Of a stretch of 64,000 nt of DNA, positions 18,070-27,340 are shown in pieces. This DNA is from CAYWNA01 sp964459305 (GTDB lineage Bacteria; Planctomycetota; Planctomycetia; Pirellulales; Pirellulaceae). The position numbers and the translations under genes are program-made. Below the pieces are notes generated by a model. The model ran no database searches. It saw only the letters and a program-made list of their open reading frames with translations, and was not told the DNA's origin. How positions within the stretch are numbered: the first letter of the stretch is position 1; every line of letters starts with the position of its first letter. Where the stretch lies: contig CAYWNA010000038.1 of assembly GCA_964459305.1 (NCBI GenBank), positions 1-64,000 of the forward strand, in the 5' to 3' direction.

Positions 18070-19023
18070 CTACGTCTTCAATCTCCGCACCAGTTCCGGC
18101 CAGTAACCGATAGCGAGACCTACGAGGAGTCCAACACCGTGAGCCAAGTTCGCGATACCTTTCCCGAGAAGAGCATCGAGAACGCCAGCGAACCCCAGCA
18201 GCATAAAGCCCAGCAGAATTGCCACCGTTCCGCCGCTGACGTACAGGCCCGAATCCGGCTCGTAGGTGGTCTTCATCCACAAATAGCCAAGCAGACCGTA
18301 CACGACCCCCGACATACCGACGAAGTACGGCCCCCCGGAAAACGTCCCCCAGTCCGATGGTGCTAGTCCCTGAGCGAGGTTGGAAATCAACGCAATGACC
18401 AACATGATCAGGGCAAGCCGTGCGCTGCCGCGCCGGTCTTCGATCATCCTCGCAAACATGTGAAACATATACATGTTGAAGGCCAAATGAAAAATATCGC
18501 CGTGCAGGAAGATCGGAGTTACGACTCGCCAGACCTGACCCGCCGAGATGTCAACCAGCCGATCGGCTAGTCGATTCCCGTTCCAGTCGGTCGGTTGCAT
18601 CGTGTCACAGAACTGCAATGTGCGCATCGCAACGCTCGCGGGGTTGCGCCCGAGCCCAGAAAGAAGGAAGAGGACAATACACAGCAGGATCGTCGCGACA
18701 ACCAATGGGCTTCGGCGCGATCCCGGCCGATTCCACCGGCCACGCATTTGAACCACGTTCTTTCGCGCCTCCTCGCGGCGATTTGACTCCGCCTCCAGAA
18801 TTGCGCTGGCCTCGCGGCGCACACCCTGATAACGAGAATCGTCCGGATTCTGCACAAACTGCTCGACGGCTTCTTTCGCCTGCTGAAGCTGATCCTCATC
18901 GCGGACCCATATTGCCCAAGACTCGCCTTCGTGTTCCGCGTGGGCAGGAATGCCTTGAGTGATCAGGAATGCAATCAGGCGTTCCGCCTGAACTTGATTC
19001 GGTAGTATTCCGATTTGTCGCAT
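18070..19023 (-). CDS. Rhomboid-family intramembrane serine protease
   Basis: 317 aa. A soluble N-terminal domain (about 1-95) resembling the GlpG cytoplasmic domain (RQIGILPNQVQAERLIAFL) and a charged linker precede six or so membrane helices. Catalytic residues are Ser in GMSGVVYGLLGY (about 237) and His in NLAHGVGLLVGL (about 294); HLAFNMYMF carries the conserved upstream His and Asn. Rhomboids cut within membrane helices of substrate proteins. No substrate is suggested by the neighbours. Confidence 0.92.
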   Translation of the reverse strand: MRQIGILPNQVQAERLIAFLITQGIPAHAEHEGESWAIWVRDEDQLQQAKEAVEQFVQNPDDSRYQGVRREASAILEAESNRREEARKNVVQMRGRWNRPGSRRSPLVVATILLCIVLFLLSGLGRNPASVAMRTLQFCDTMQPTDWNGNRLADRLVDISAGQVWRVVTPIFLHGDIFHLAFNMYMFHMFARMIEDRRGSARLALIMLVIALISNLAQGLAPSDWGTFSGGPYFVGMSGVVYGLLGYLWMKTTYEPDSGLYVSGGTVAILLGFMLLGFAGVLDALLGKGIANLAHGVGLLVGLAIGYWPELVRRLKT

Positions 19024-19240
19024 GGATATCCCAGCGGCTTCGCATCCAACAACTTTGCCCCATCCCAGGAGGACGATTCAGTGAAATCCCGCGGCGCAGA
19101 CCCCAGGGATCAGATGCCAGGAAGGATGTTACACCCCAGCGGGGTGGCACCGACGGATTTGAGGAAGCCACACGAAATCGGCGCCTGTCGTCGGGCCTAT
19201 TGTAGCAAGAACGGGCCAGCCTTGTATGCGGCCTCCGGTT

Positions 19241-20344
19241 TTAGACGCCAAAACGCGACTGATCGACATGGCCGGTGTGGAAAGGTGACCGATGTTCGGT
19301 TCCTCGAGGCGGCAATGCATAGGGAGGTATGGGAACCATGTCGCCTTCCTTCGTCTGATCGCTGGGGACGTGTTCGTCCTCGACGCCAGACTTCTTGCCG
19401 ACCGACTTTCGTGCCTGCCTGCTGGGGATTGTGATCTCGACACCAATCGGAAGCAGTCGGGGATCGGACAGTACGTCTGGATTTGCGCGAAAGATGTCTA
19501 GATACAGACGGGGATCGCCAAAGTACGTTTGCGCCAGCTTGGGCAGAGTATCGTTGTCGACGATACGGTGTCGATGCGGATTGTACGCCGTCTTCGCTGG
19601 TGCGTCGTCCTTCTTCGGCATCAACGCTTTCTTAGCGGATGACGGAACGTCCGCATTCAACTCGTCACGGCTGGGCGGCCATGTGCTGGACGGCCAGTCG
19701 TCGTCGAGTTGTGTCAAAGGGAACAGAGATGATCTGTCGGTCGTCTTCGATCCGCGCGTCACGTCTGATGCGACATCTGCACGAGGTGTAGCAGTCATGC
19801 TGGTCGCGCCGTCGTCTGCGCGGGGCTTATTTGCCTTGGGCGTTTGCGCCTCAGCCTCGGCGGCCAAACGCTGGTTCTCAAGTCCACCCGACTTCTTGCC
19901 TTGCCGCGGTTCTTTGCGCGTAGTGGGCCTCTTCGTACTATTCTGTTTTTCCCGACTGGAAGGTCTTTTCTTGCTCGGCCATTGCTGAACGGATTCCTGC
20001 TCCTCCGCATCCGCTCGTTTCAGGTACGCGCTCGCGTCCTCCGTTGTTTCTGAGTTATCGATCCGCGGTAGTTTCTCGACCGTCGATTCCCGTTTTACCT
20101 GGGGCCAATCGAAATCCGCGGGTCTTGCGTTCACCTGTTCGGCGTCGATTATGGCAGCCAACGGTACGTGACTAGGAGAAGTGGAAGCGCGCGGTTGACT
20201 ATCGGGATGTTGCGACAGCACCCTCTCATCCACCTGGGCGGCATTTTCAGTAGTTTGAGGAGCAGATGATCTGAACTGCGATGCCGCGTGGTAACCAGCG
20301 ACCAGCACGGCTATCACCAACAGATACTTGACAATGTGTCGCAT
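19241..20344 (-). CDS. Membrane-anchored LysM protein
   Basis: 367 aa. An N-terminal helix (YLLVIAVLVAGYHAAS) anchors or exports it. A disordered, charged middle (about 35-255) includes a Lys/Arg-rich block near 130-155. A single LysM-type module (about 258-310) contains HRIVDNDTLPKLAQTYFGDP and LLPIGVEITIP, so it probably binds peptidoglycan. The start at 20344 is chosen because GGAGA lies 7 nt upstream. The C-terminus is Pro/His-rich. Confidence 0.8.
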   Translation of the reverse strand: MRHIVKYLLVIAVLVAGYHAASQFRSSAPQTTENAAQVDERVLSQHPDSQPRASTSPSHVPLAAIIDAEQVNARPADFDWPQVKRESTVEKLPRIDNSETTEDASAYLKRADAEEQESVQQWPSKKRPSSREKQNSTKRPTTRKEPRQGKKSGGLENQRLAAEAEAQTPKANKPRADDGATSMTATPRADVASDVTRGSKTTDRSSLFPLTQLDDDWPSSTWPPSRDELNADVPSSAKKALMPKKDDAPAKTAYNPHRHRIVDNDTLPKLAQTYFGDPRLYLDIFRANPDVLSDPRLLPIGVEITIPSRQARKSVGKKSGVEDEHVPSDQTKEGDMVPIPPYALPPRGTEHRSPFHTGHVDQSRFGV

Positions 20345-20808
20345 GGACATTCTCCGCGAACCGCCTGCCTTACGAGAATTCGTATCGGAGGTAGACGATT
20401 AGGCAATTCACCGCGAGGATAGACAAGCAAGGTAAGTTAGAAGAAACCTGCGAGAAGACGCGAGAAATGACGGTTATCCTCGTCCGAGTCATTTTCGGTA
20501 ATTTCAGGACACTTTCGCTTAGACGAATCGTGCGAAAGTAGCGTGCTGCTCCGTCCGTTCGGATACAACGGCTTGGTAGCTTCAACGGGCTCGTGCGAAT
20601 GCTTCGGACCAGTCGGATAGAAAGGCCGCTTCGTGAGGTGCCCACTTCGACTGTGTAGATCGGGCGAGGACGGTTGATGCCCGCGTACCACCAACATGAT
20701 GACATCCGGTGGCGGTGTGTCCGCTCAGACTCTGCAAAGGCGTCGAGCCATGCTCTTGCGCTTTTTCGAACGGGCGGGGAAAAATCTGGAATTTTTTCGA
20801 ACTACCTG
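20345..20808. other. Intergenic region upstream of the Rrf2 gene
   Basis: About 460 nt with no gene I can support. A minus-strand frame at 20437-20697 (86 codons) exists, but it has no ribosome site and an unremarkable composition. The 3' end leads into the Rrf2 promoter. Confidence 0.4.
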
Positions 20809-20837
20809 TTGACATCCAAATGCGCCAATAATATTAT
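20809..20837 (+). promoter_or_regulatory. Sigma-70-type promoter of the Rrf2 gene
   Basis: TTGACA (20809-20814), a 17-nt spacer and TATTAT (20832-20837) form a near-consensus promoter 41 nt before the start codon. An inverted repeat CATCCA / TGGATG (20813-20818, 20837-20842) brackets the spacer and -10, a likely site for autoregulation; that part is inference. Confidence 0.75.
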
Positions 20838-20877
20838 GGATGTAAATGTCTGAATATCTAGTTCAAGGGTGGGGGCA

Positions 20878-21351
20878 ATGATTTCACAAACCGCTGAATA
20901 CGCGCTTCGCGCCATTGTGTTTTTGGCCGATCAGCGAGGAACTCCGCGCACGACGGCACAGATCGCAGAGGTAACGCAGATCCCTGCGGGTTATCTCGCA
21001 AAAGTCATGCAGTCGCTTAGCCGAGTCAAGCTCGTCCATTCGCAGCGTGGGCTCAACGGAGGTTTCACGCTGACGATGGATCCTTCGACGCTGTCGATGT
21101 TCGACATCATCGGCGCGGTCGACCCCGTTCGCCGTTTCCAGGAATGTCCCTTGGGGCTGCCCACGCACGGCGACGACCTGTGTCCTCTTCATCAACATTT
21201 GGAGGATGCAGCGAACATGCTGGAGACCAAGTTTAAAACGACCAGCATTGCAGACCTACTGAACGTCCCCGATACGAAGAAGCCGCTGTGCCACTTCCCA
21301 AGTGTCCGGGAAACGCCACCTCCGCAGCCGCCGCAACCAGATGCCGAATGA
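20878..21351 (+). CDS. Rrf2-family transcriptional regulator
   Basis: 157 aa. The N-terminal winged helix matches Rrf2/IscR/NsrR regulators (QTAEYALRAIVFLA, IPAGYLAKVMQSL, LVHSQRGLNGGFTL). Cysteines at about 90 and 102 (ECPLGL, DLCPLH) lie where the family binds an Fe-S cluster, but the usual third Cys of that loop is absent; His105 could serve. The C-terminus is Pro-rich. The ATG at 20878 is preferred over the GTG at 20869 because of the purine-rich GGTGGGGG. A strong promoter overlapped by an inverted repeat suggests autoregulation. Confidence 0.9.
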   Translation: MISQTAEYALRAIVFLADQRGTPRTTAQIAEVTQIPAGYLAKVMQSLSRVKLVHSQRGLNGGFTLTMDPSTLSMFDIIGAVDPVRRFQECPLGLPTHGDDLCPLHQHLEDAANMLETKFKTTSIADLLNVPDTKKPLCHFPSVRETPPPQPPQPDAE

Positions 21352-21436
21352 CAACATTGCCCCAAGTGCGGCGATGTATTTGACGAGGTCGAATTCGCAT
21401 ATCTGTATACTTTTCTGGAAGGGAGAGAGGAGAGAA

Positions 21437-21871
21437 ATGGTCATAAGTCGACTTTCGAGGACCGTTACACCTGAGACGAGCGACGACGTATCCCGTGGTC
21501 CTGCCCGCCGCGTTGTGAAGGATCTTGCTCAACTTTTCAAGCTGCTCGCCGACGAGACGCGACTACGGATTCTCGATATGCTCGGCGCACGAAAGGAGCT
21601 ATGCGTAAAAGACCTCTGGGAGCGACTCGGCCAGAGCCAACCTGCGGTCAGTCACCACCTCGGGCTACTGCGAATGGCAGGCTTGGTCGACACTCGCCAC
21701 GAAGGAAAGCACATCTACTACCGGATCCATCAAGAGCGATTCGACGAGTTAGTGGGCTTGATTCAGCAGACAAGAGTTGGTTCGAAGCTTCTTTCGGCCG
21801 ATGAGCAATTGGAGGCTCCGAGCGAAGCGTCAACACCGCTCGCATCTGGAAATACCGGCGACATTGGCTAG
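21437..21871 (+). CDS. ArsR/SmtB-family transcriptional regulator
   Basis: 144 aa from the ATG at 21437, which follows GAGAGGAGAGAA. The ArsR winged helix spans about 28-110 (LFKLLADETRLRILDML, QSQPAVSHHLGLLRMAGLV, RHEGKHIYYRI). The metal-site ELCVCDLC motif is replaced by KELCVKDLWERL, keeping one Cys, so metal sensing is uncertain. The tail is Ser/Thr-rich. It lies 85 nt after the Rrf2 gene and about 115 nt before pncC, and may regulate that group. Confidence 0.88.
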   Translation: MVISRLSRTVTPETSDDVSRGPARRVVKDLAQLFKLLADETRLRILDMLGARKELCVKDLWERLGQSQPAVSHHLGLLRMAGLVDTRHEGKHIYYRIHQERFDELVGLIQQTRVGSKLLSADEQLEAPSEASTPLASGNTGDIG

Positions 21872-21985
21872 TGGTTTTCCAAGGGGCTCGGCGCATCTTA
21901 CGGCAGAAGAGCGCGAAGGATCCTGTTTCACGGCGAATACGGGACTACCCATGTTCGATGCTCATCCCTGCGGGCGGTAAAAGCG

Positions 21986-22507
21986 ATGAACGTCGCGGAC
22001 TGGGAGCTAGAGGAGCAGTGCAGGCGCGTCGCGACACTGCTGGCCGATAGCGATCAACGTGTGGTGTTTGCAGAAAGTTGCACGGCTGGGCTGGTGTCTG
22101 CTTCGCTTGCTCGCGTGCCGGGGATTTCTCGGTATCTCTGCGGATCTGCGGTCACCTACCGAGAGGACACAAAGGCCCGATGGTTGGGTGTCTCAGGAAG
22201 CGCGCTGGAGGAACATACGGCGGTCAGCGAGGTGGTGACCACGTCGATGGCCCGTGGCGTGCTTGCTAACACCCCTGAGGCCAATCTGGCTGCTTCCGTT
22301 ACCGGCCATCTCGGACCAAATGCGCCGATCGGGCAGGATGGTCACGTTTTTGTGGCCGTGGCGATACGTTCTGGCGAAAACAGCGATATCGCGTTTCCCA
22401 TAGTAAGCGAGTACCGCGTACAGGCCGGCGACCGATTGTCCCGGCAACGCGAGGCGGTGCTGCTCGTCTTGGCCTGTTTGCGCCGGACGTTGGAAGACGA
22501 GTCATGA
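21986..22507 (+). CDS. pncC: Nicotinamide-nucleotide amidase (CinA C-terminal family)
   Basis: 173 aa, the stand-alone CinA-C domain. Family enzymes hydrolyse NMN to nicotinate mononucleotide plus ammonia, recycling NMN released by DNA ligase and other NAD users. The diagnostic AESCTAGLVSA motif (about 29-39) carries the nucleophile Ser, and SVTGHLGP replaces the more usual TGIAGP. The stop TGA is directly followed by the ATG of the nucleotidyltransferase, so the two are translationally coupled. Confidence 0.88.
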   Translation: MNVADWELEEQCRRVATLLADSDQRVVFAESCTAGLVSASLARVPGISRYLCGSAVTYREDTKARWLGVSGSALEEHTAVSEVVTTSMARGVLANTPEANLAASVTGHLGPNAPIGQDGHVFVAVAIRSGENSDIAFPIVSEYRVQAGDRLSRQREAVLLVLACLRRTLEDES

Positions 22508-23179
22508 ATGCCGATTGACGGGCTCGCCCCCAACCAGAAACTTCCACCACGCGAGCAATACCGAGTGAAAGCCGGCTTAATTCCCCATCTGCCTGACCAA
22601 AGCGAAATGGTGGTACGCACCCGGGGCGAGTGGATCGTGTGTGGGTGCCACGACTCGAATCGGCGGATCCCAAAGGCAGTCTTCCCTGGTGCCTTCAATC
22701 CACTGCACGACGGACATCGGCGTATTGTAGAAGCCTCCGCAAAGATCCTCGACATTCCAACCGAATTCGAGTTGTCAGTCTCGAACGTCGACAAGCCGCC
22801 TTTGGGTCGTCGCGAAGTCGCATGGCGAGTGAGCCAAGTGCCCGCGGAACAGGCCGTGTGGGTCACCCATGCGGCGACATTCGTCGAGAAGGCGAGGCTG
22901 TTCCCCAAATGTGTCTTTGTGGTCGGCGCGGACACGATCGCCCGGATCGCCGACGCTCGCTACTACGGAGACGATCTCGCCCGCCGCGAGGTGGCGATCG
23001 ACGATATCGCTCGACAAGGTTGCCGTTTTCTGGTGTTCGGCCGATTGCTGGGCGACGGATTCCGCACGCTGGCCGATCTGCCGCTGCCGGAGAGGCTCCG
23101 CGACCTGTCCGAGGAGGTGCTGGCGCATCAGTTCCGCGTGGACATCTCGTCCACGGGATTACGTCTCCGTGGCGACTAG
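22508..23179 (+). CDS. Nicotinate-nucleotide adenylyltransferase-like protein
   Basis: 223 aa of the nucleotidyltransferase superfamily. The HxGH-type signature is AVFPGAFNPLHDGHRRIVEA (about 57-76), and the C-terminal SSTGLR equals the ISSTxIR motif. It is closest in layout to NadD, which joins nicotinate mononucleotide and ATP to give NaAD. A 45-residue N-terminal extension is not part of the standard NadD fold. Direct coupling to pncC, whose product is the NadD substrate, supports this reading. Cytidylyltransferases share the fold, so the specificity is inferred. Confidence 0.8.
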   Translation: MPIDGLAPNQKLPPREQYRVKAGLIPHLPDQSEMVVRTRGEWIVCGCHDSNRRIPKAVFPGAFNPLHDGHRRIVEASAKILDIPTEFELSVSNVDKPPLGRREVAWRVSQVPAEQAVWVTHAATFVEKARLFPKCVFVVGADTIARIADARYYGDDLARREVAIDDIARQGCRFLVFGRLLGDGFRTLADLPLPERLRDLSEEVLAHQFRVDISSTGLRLRGD

Positions 23180-23295
23180 ATCGGATTTCTTAGATGGGTC
23201 GAGGCAGCGGAAGTGAGTAGTCAGCTTCGGCCTTGACGAGGATGCTGTCTGGTCCGGCACCGGGCAAGATTGTGCACGGTCTTCTTGGTGCAATA

Positions 23296-24738
23296 CTACC
23301 ACATGTACTCAACACCAAACGTCCAGCCGTACCAAACAGCGTTGCCACTCGTGTCGACGGTAACGAGTCTTTCCGCCGGCGTCGCCCCCACCGGGACACC
23401 AAGTGCCGTAGGCGGAGCCGGATTGAAGTTCTCCGTTCCCAAAGCTACCCCCTCGCTGTACAAAAGCATGTATCCGCCTCGGATCGTGAATTTGGGACTG
23501 ACTTGGTACGTTGCCATTAGATCCACTTCGCCGACGAAAGACGCTTGGCTGCTGTGGGCCTCTTCGAATTGCCCTAGCGGAATCGAGGTGGCCACGATTG
23601 ACGTCTGCTGCCGCGCATCGTTACCGAAGAGACCAGCCTTGAGCTCGCCACCGACGTTCAGACCAGGCAGGAGGCACATCCAAAGGTCGCCCCCGGCTTG
23701 GGCTCCGTACAAATGGTTGACGGCCGTCACCTCGTAGTTCATGAACGGTGCGGGAGGTGTGTTCGGCGGGCTGCTGTTTAGAGGGGCGAGCGTGTTGTAT
23801 TTCAAGTTGTCGCGTAGCTGAAAGTACCGGAAGCCTAACAGGTAGGACCCCTGAAATAGGCAGGTAGGGCCGACCCAGCGTCGTCGGTAGTTCGCTTCGA
23901 TGGTGTTCATGCTGGTCTTGAACGTGAGTTCATGGAAGTCTGCCCGGTCGACTTCAACATACCCGAAGAACGGCACACCTCGCGGATTGGTACCAAACTC
24001 ACTGAACGGAGACCAGAGCCTCGTCGTCGTATCCGTGACCGAGGCACCAGCGGACCAGTGAGTCATACCCAGATAGGTCACCTCGACATTGCTGCCAGGC
24101 CCCGTCTGGAAGGTGCCCGTCACGCGCAACCCTGGTTCGGTCCCCAACTCCAGGTCATCCGAGTCGAGGACAATGTTCGGAGGATCGGTCGGGGGCGAAG
24201 GGAAGCCCAACGACGAGAAAGGAACGTTCTCAGACACTTGGTCGCGTTCCAGGAACACGGCTTCGGCGTGAACGTCAAACCAGTGTGGGGCGCAGCAGCC
24301 TCCTTCGCTGTATGGCGCGAGCAGGCCCAGAATACGCAACAGGCCGCCCGCCAACCTACCCCCATGGTATCCTCCGTACGAGTAGTACTCGGCGTCCGCC
24401 TGCTGGTCCAACAGCTCTTCCAGTGTATCGGCTTCCAATGGGTCCGGGGGTTCCGGTGTCTCCGGTTGCGGTTCTGGTTGTAGGTAATTCGCCGGCACGA
24501 CCTGTGAGAATCCGGCTGGTGCCACTTGAGACCAACCAGGCTGGTACGTCATCCCAGGTTGGTACATCATCGGCGGCAACGCCGCACTGCCCGCTGCAGA
24601 TGGGTGCCATGATAGTGGCCGCGGCGGGTAGAAATAGGAAGGTTGACCGTGGACGGTCTGCCCACGCACGTCGACCTCGGAGGTAGAGAAAGCCAAGACG
24701 GCGACAATGGTGATCAACCAAGCCCGTTCAGTTGTCAT
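23296..24738 (-). CDS. BBP7-type outer-membrane beta-barrel protein
   Basis: 480 aa with a signal peptide (LITIVAVLAFSTSEVDVRG), a Pro/Gln/Tyr-rich linker (about 28-105) and a barrel-like C-terminal domain from about 150. Strand-like segments such as LRVTGTFQTGPGSNVEVTYLG and GEVDLMATYQVSPKFTIRGGY match the other BBP7-type protein at 9911-11356, as does the aromatic end (GVEYMW). GGAGAG precedes the ATG. Role unknown; probably an outer-membrane structural or pore protein. Confidence 0.82.
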   Translation of the reverse strand: MTTERAWLITIVAVLAFSTSEVDVRGQTVHGQPSYFYPPRPLSWHPSAAGSAALPPMMYQPGMTYQPGWSQVAPAGFSQVVPANYLQPEPQPETPEPPDPLEADTLEELLDQQADAEYYSYGGYHGGRLAGGLLRILGLLAPYSEGGCCAPHWFDVHAEAVFLERDQVSENVPFSSLGFPSPPTDPPNIVLDSDDLELGTEPGLRVTGTFQTGPGSNVEVTYLGMTHWSAGASVTDTTTRLWSPFSEFGTNPRGVPFFGYVEVDRADFHELTFKTSMNTIEANYRRRWVGPTCLFQGSYLLGFRYFQLRDNLKYNTLAPLNSSPPNTPPAPFMNYEVTAVNHLYGAQAGGDLWMCLLPGLNVGGELKAGLFGNDARQQTSIVATSIPLGQFEEAHSSQASFVGEVDLMATYQVSPKFTIRGGYMLLYSEGVALGTENFNPAPPTALGVPVGATPAERLVTVDTSGNAVWYGWTFGVEYMW

Positions 24739-25031
24739 GGAAGATGCTCTCCACTCCAGAAAAGTGACCCTTGACCGTGCCCGCAGGCAGGCGGTATCGA
24801 ACTGATCTCAAATCGTCACCTCACGGCAAGCAGAAGCCAATAGCCGGAGGCGCAAAGGAGCATGTCTGCTCGACAGAACCTATCGGTTCGGAATATCAGC
24901 TAGAATCAGTACTTTCCGATCTGCTGGAATAGTCGTCGCCAATTCGCGACGTTACCCAGATACCCTAAGTTGCAACGCAGGCGCAGAGGGGAGGTGCTGT
25001 GGGAAGTCGAAGGGCGCAGGGTACGCCTGAA

Positions 25032-27104
25032 TCAGAATAGCGTCTGTTGGGGATCGTGGTTGTCTGAGAGAGCGGCCAGCAGTTCTTCGGGATCGCCATC
25101 ATCGTCTTTGATGATCAGCACGTTGTCGCCAAAATCTTCCTCGTCGATTTTTCGCCCGCGGTCGTCAAACTTGACGTCGGCCTCGGCCGTTTTGCGTCTG
25201 GCTACCTTGACCAACTGCAGGTACAGCCCTTCGCGGTCTGCACCGTTGATCGTGCTTACAGCCGTGGCCACCTCTCTGAGATAACGCAGGAACACGGAGC
25301 GGCGCTCGCCCTCTTGCTTGACCTTCTTTCGGCGTCTCAGATACATCCCCAGTTTACGGCCAACGGCCTGGAGTGCCAAACGCAACTCCTTTTGGATCTC
25401 TGGATAACCTGCAATGGCTTCCTTCGATTCGCTGGTGAAAGGAACCCAGACGCTGGCCATGTGTACCATCACCGTCACTGGGCCGCTAGGCAACGATCCG
25501 CGAGACTGGCTGAGACCGTACGACCGCCAGTTCATTTTCATCACGGCCTCGGTTATCGCGCAATCACGCTGTTTGAACTGCAGGGGCACCCGATTGGCAT
25601 AGCGAAATACCTGCATCGACTGACCTGCTGAGAGGTTAACGTTGCGCATCGCCTCATGCAGCCGTTTGATATCGGCATGTTTCAACTTGGCGGGCGATTG
25701 GCGCGTCCCAAACTTACCCTCCTGCAGGATTCGGTCCGCGGCCTCGGCGCCTAAACCGTCAAACGTGTTGATGATGAACTGCCGTAGCGTGCGGACATCA
25801 CTTTCGCGAATCAGGTCGGTGAGCAGCTCGAGCGATACCTTCTGAGCGGTGTTCGTTCCACCGTAGGCCAAACCGACTTCGATCTGAAATGGATTGCCCC
25901 GGTATACGGCCGGCGGCCGGGTGGCCGCACAATAGAATTCGCCAGGCACGACGTAACGCAAGCCCTTGAGCAGCAATTCCTCGCCGATGGGCGAAATACA
26001 GTCGGTGGTCGGCGCCTTGATTCTTGTCTTTTGGATTGCGCGATACAGGGAATCGGCTTCTTCGCGGCCAATCCGTTTGGTCGAAGCGCGCGTGCTTACA
26101 CCAGCAGCTTCGCAGATTCGCCGGGCCACGGCCGGACTGACGCGGGAAAACGAGTCGGTCAGGAACTGAGACAGCGTGGTGGATTTTGTCTCTTTGAGCA
26201 TCGTCACCAAGCGTCCCAATTCGACGCCGTACGGATGTGGCTTGATTTCCTTCGGCTCGTCGGGCAACACAGTGGTCGAGCGATGATAGGTCTTCTGGTT
26301 GCCTTCCGGATCGATGTAGTTGAGCGTGACGTGGGGATTGGCGATCGCCGTCTGCTCCAAGTAATCATCAACGCTCCCGCGCCCTCGCTGATAGCGGCCC
26401 TCTAACTCAATGGTCACGCGCGTGCCGCTTCTGACGGGTTGCGGTGGCTTGTCGCCTTCAGGATCATACTCCCCGACCCATTCGATGCCATGTTTCTCAA
26501 TGTATCGCCGCCCGGCATCGTTGGGCGGTATGTCGACCCCATCGCCCTTGCCGTTGAGGATTTCGGGAACGTTGTTCTTGGTGTTGATTTGTATCTCGTA
26601 GTAGTGTGCCGGCTTGCGGATAGAGACCTTGGAAATGATCTTCACCGGCTTGCCCGTCGTTAGCATCCCGTACATGCCGGCGGCACTGATGCCGATCCCC
26701 TGCTGGCCGCGACTCATCCTCAGTCGGTGGAACTTTGATCCGTACAGCAGTTTTCCGAAAATCAACGGGATCTGTCGCTTCACGATGCCGGGGCCATTGT
26801 CCTGGATGCCGATCTTGTAGCGGCTATCCCCGGTCTGCTCGATATGCACCCAAATCTCCGGCGTGATGCCAGCCTCTTCGCAGGCGTCCAGCGAATTGTC
26901 CACGGCTTCTTTGACCGTCGTCAGAAGCGCTTTTCGAGGGTTGTCAAATCCCAGTAAGTGACGATTCTTTGCGAAAAACTCACTGACGGAAATGTCTCGT
27001 TGCTTGGACGCCATGGATTGGGCGGTCGCGCGACGACGCGCTTTGCCGTTTCCGGATGAATCGACTCTAATGCTGGCCTCGTCAGATGTCTGATTTCTCG
27101 ACAA
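25032..27104 (-). CDS. top6B: DNA topoisomerase VI subunit B
   Basis: 690 aa from a TTG at 27104, chosen because AAGGAG lies 7 nt upstream; the frame is open to 27161. This is the ATPase subunit of type IIB topoisomerase VI. The GHKL site shows KEAVDNSLDACEEAG, QDNGPGI and GQQGIGISAAGMYGML. A middle H2TH-like region and the transducer (PVTVMVHMASVWVPFTSESK, with the switch Lys in SKEAIAG) follow. The acidic tail is typical. The enzyme needs subunit A (Spo11-like) for DNA cleavage, and no such gene is next to it or anywhere in this window. Topo VI is mainly archaeal and plant. Confidence 0.93.
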   Translation of the reverse strand: MSRNQTSDEASIRVDSSGNGKARRRATAQSMASKQRDISVSEFFAKNRHLLGFDNPRKALLTTVKEAVDNSLDACEEAGITPEIWVHIEQTGDSRYKIGIQDNGPGIVKRQIPLIFGKLLYGSKFHRLRMSRGQQGIGISAAGMYGMLTTGKPVKIISKVSIRKPAHYYEIQINTKNNVPEILNGKGDGVDIPPNDAGRRYIEKHGIEWVGEYDPEGDKPPQPVRSGTRVTIELEGRYQRGRGSVDDYLEQTAIANPHVTLNYIDPEGNQKTYHRSTTVLPDEPKEIKPHPYGVELGRLVTMLKETKSTTLSQFLTDSFSRVSPAVARRICEAAGVSTRASTKRIGREEADSLYRAIQKTRIKAPTTDCISPIGEELLLKGLRYVVPGEFYCAATRPPAVYRGNPFQIEVGLAYGGTNTAQKVSLELLTDLIRESDVRTLRQFIINTFDGLGAEAADRILQEGKFGTRQSPAKLKHADIKRLHEAMRNVNLSAGQSMQVFRYANRVPLQFKQRDCAITEAVMKMNWRSYGLSQSRGSLPSGPVTVMVHMASVWVPFTSESKEAIAGYPEIQKELRLALQAVGRKLGMYLRRRKKVKQEGERRSVFLRYLREVATAVSTINGADREGLYLQLVKVARRKTAEADVKFDDRGRKIDEEDFGDNVLIIKDDDGDPEELLAALSDNHDPQQTLF

Positions 27105-27340
27105 TATGGGACTCCTTTGCCCGCTCGGAGGACAACACTCAGAGGACAATAAAGTCGACAAAGAGTGTAAAACGTTAGGGATTATAACGATTTCAACTCC
27201 TTCTTCACAGCCGAGTTGCGCTTCACAGACGGACGATTGCCGACAATTGCCTCAAGCGGCAGATAAAGATTCACCCGTACCAGCGCTACCAACCGACTTA
27301 CCTTGTATCAAGAGTAATGAGTATGGGAAGGAGAGATTCG

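Noticed and set aside
20437..20697. 86-codon minus-strand frame upstream of the Rrf2 gene
   Set aside because: No ribosome site and no protein-like features; treated as intergenic.
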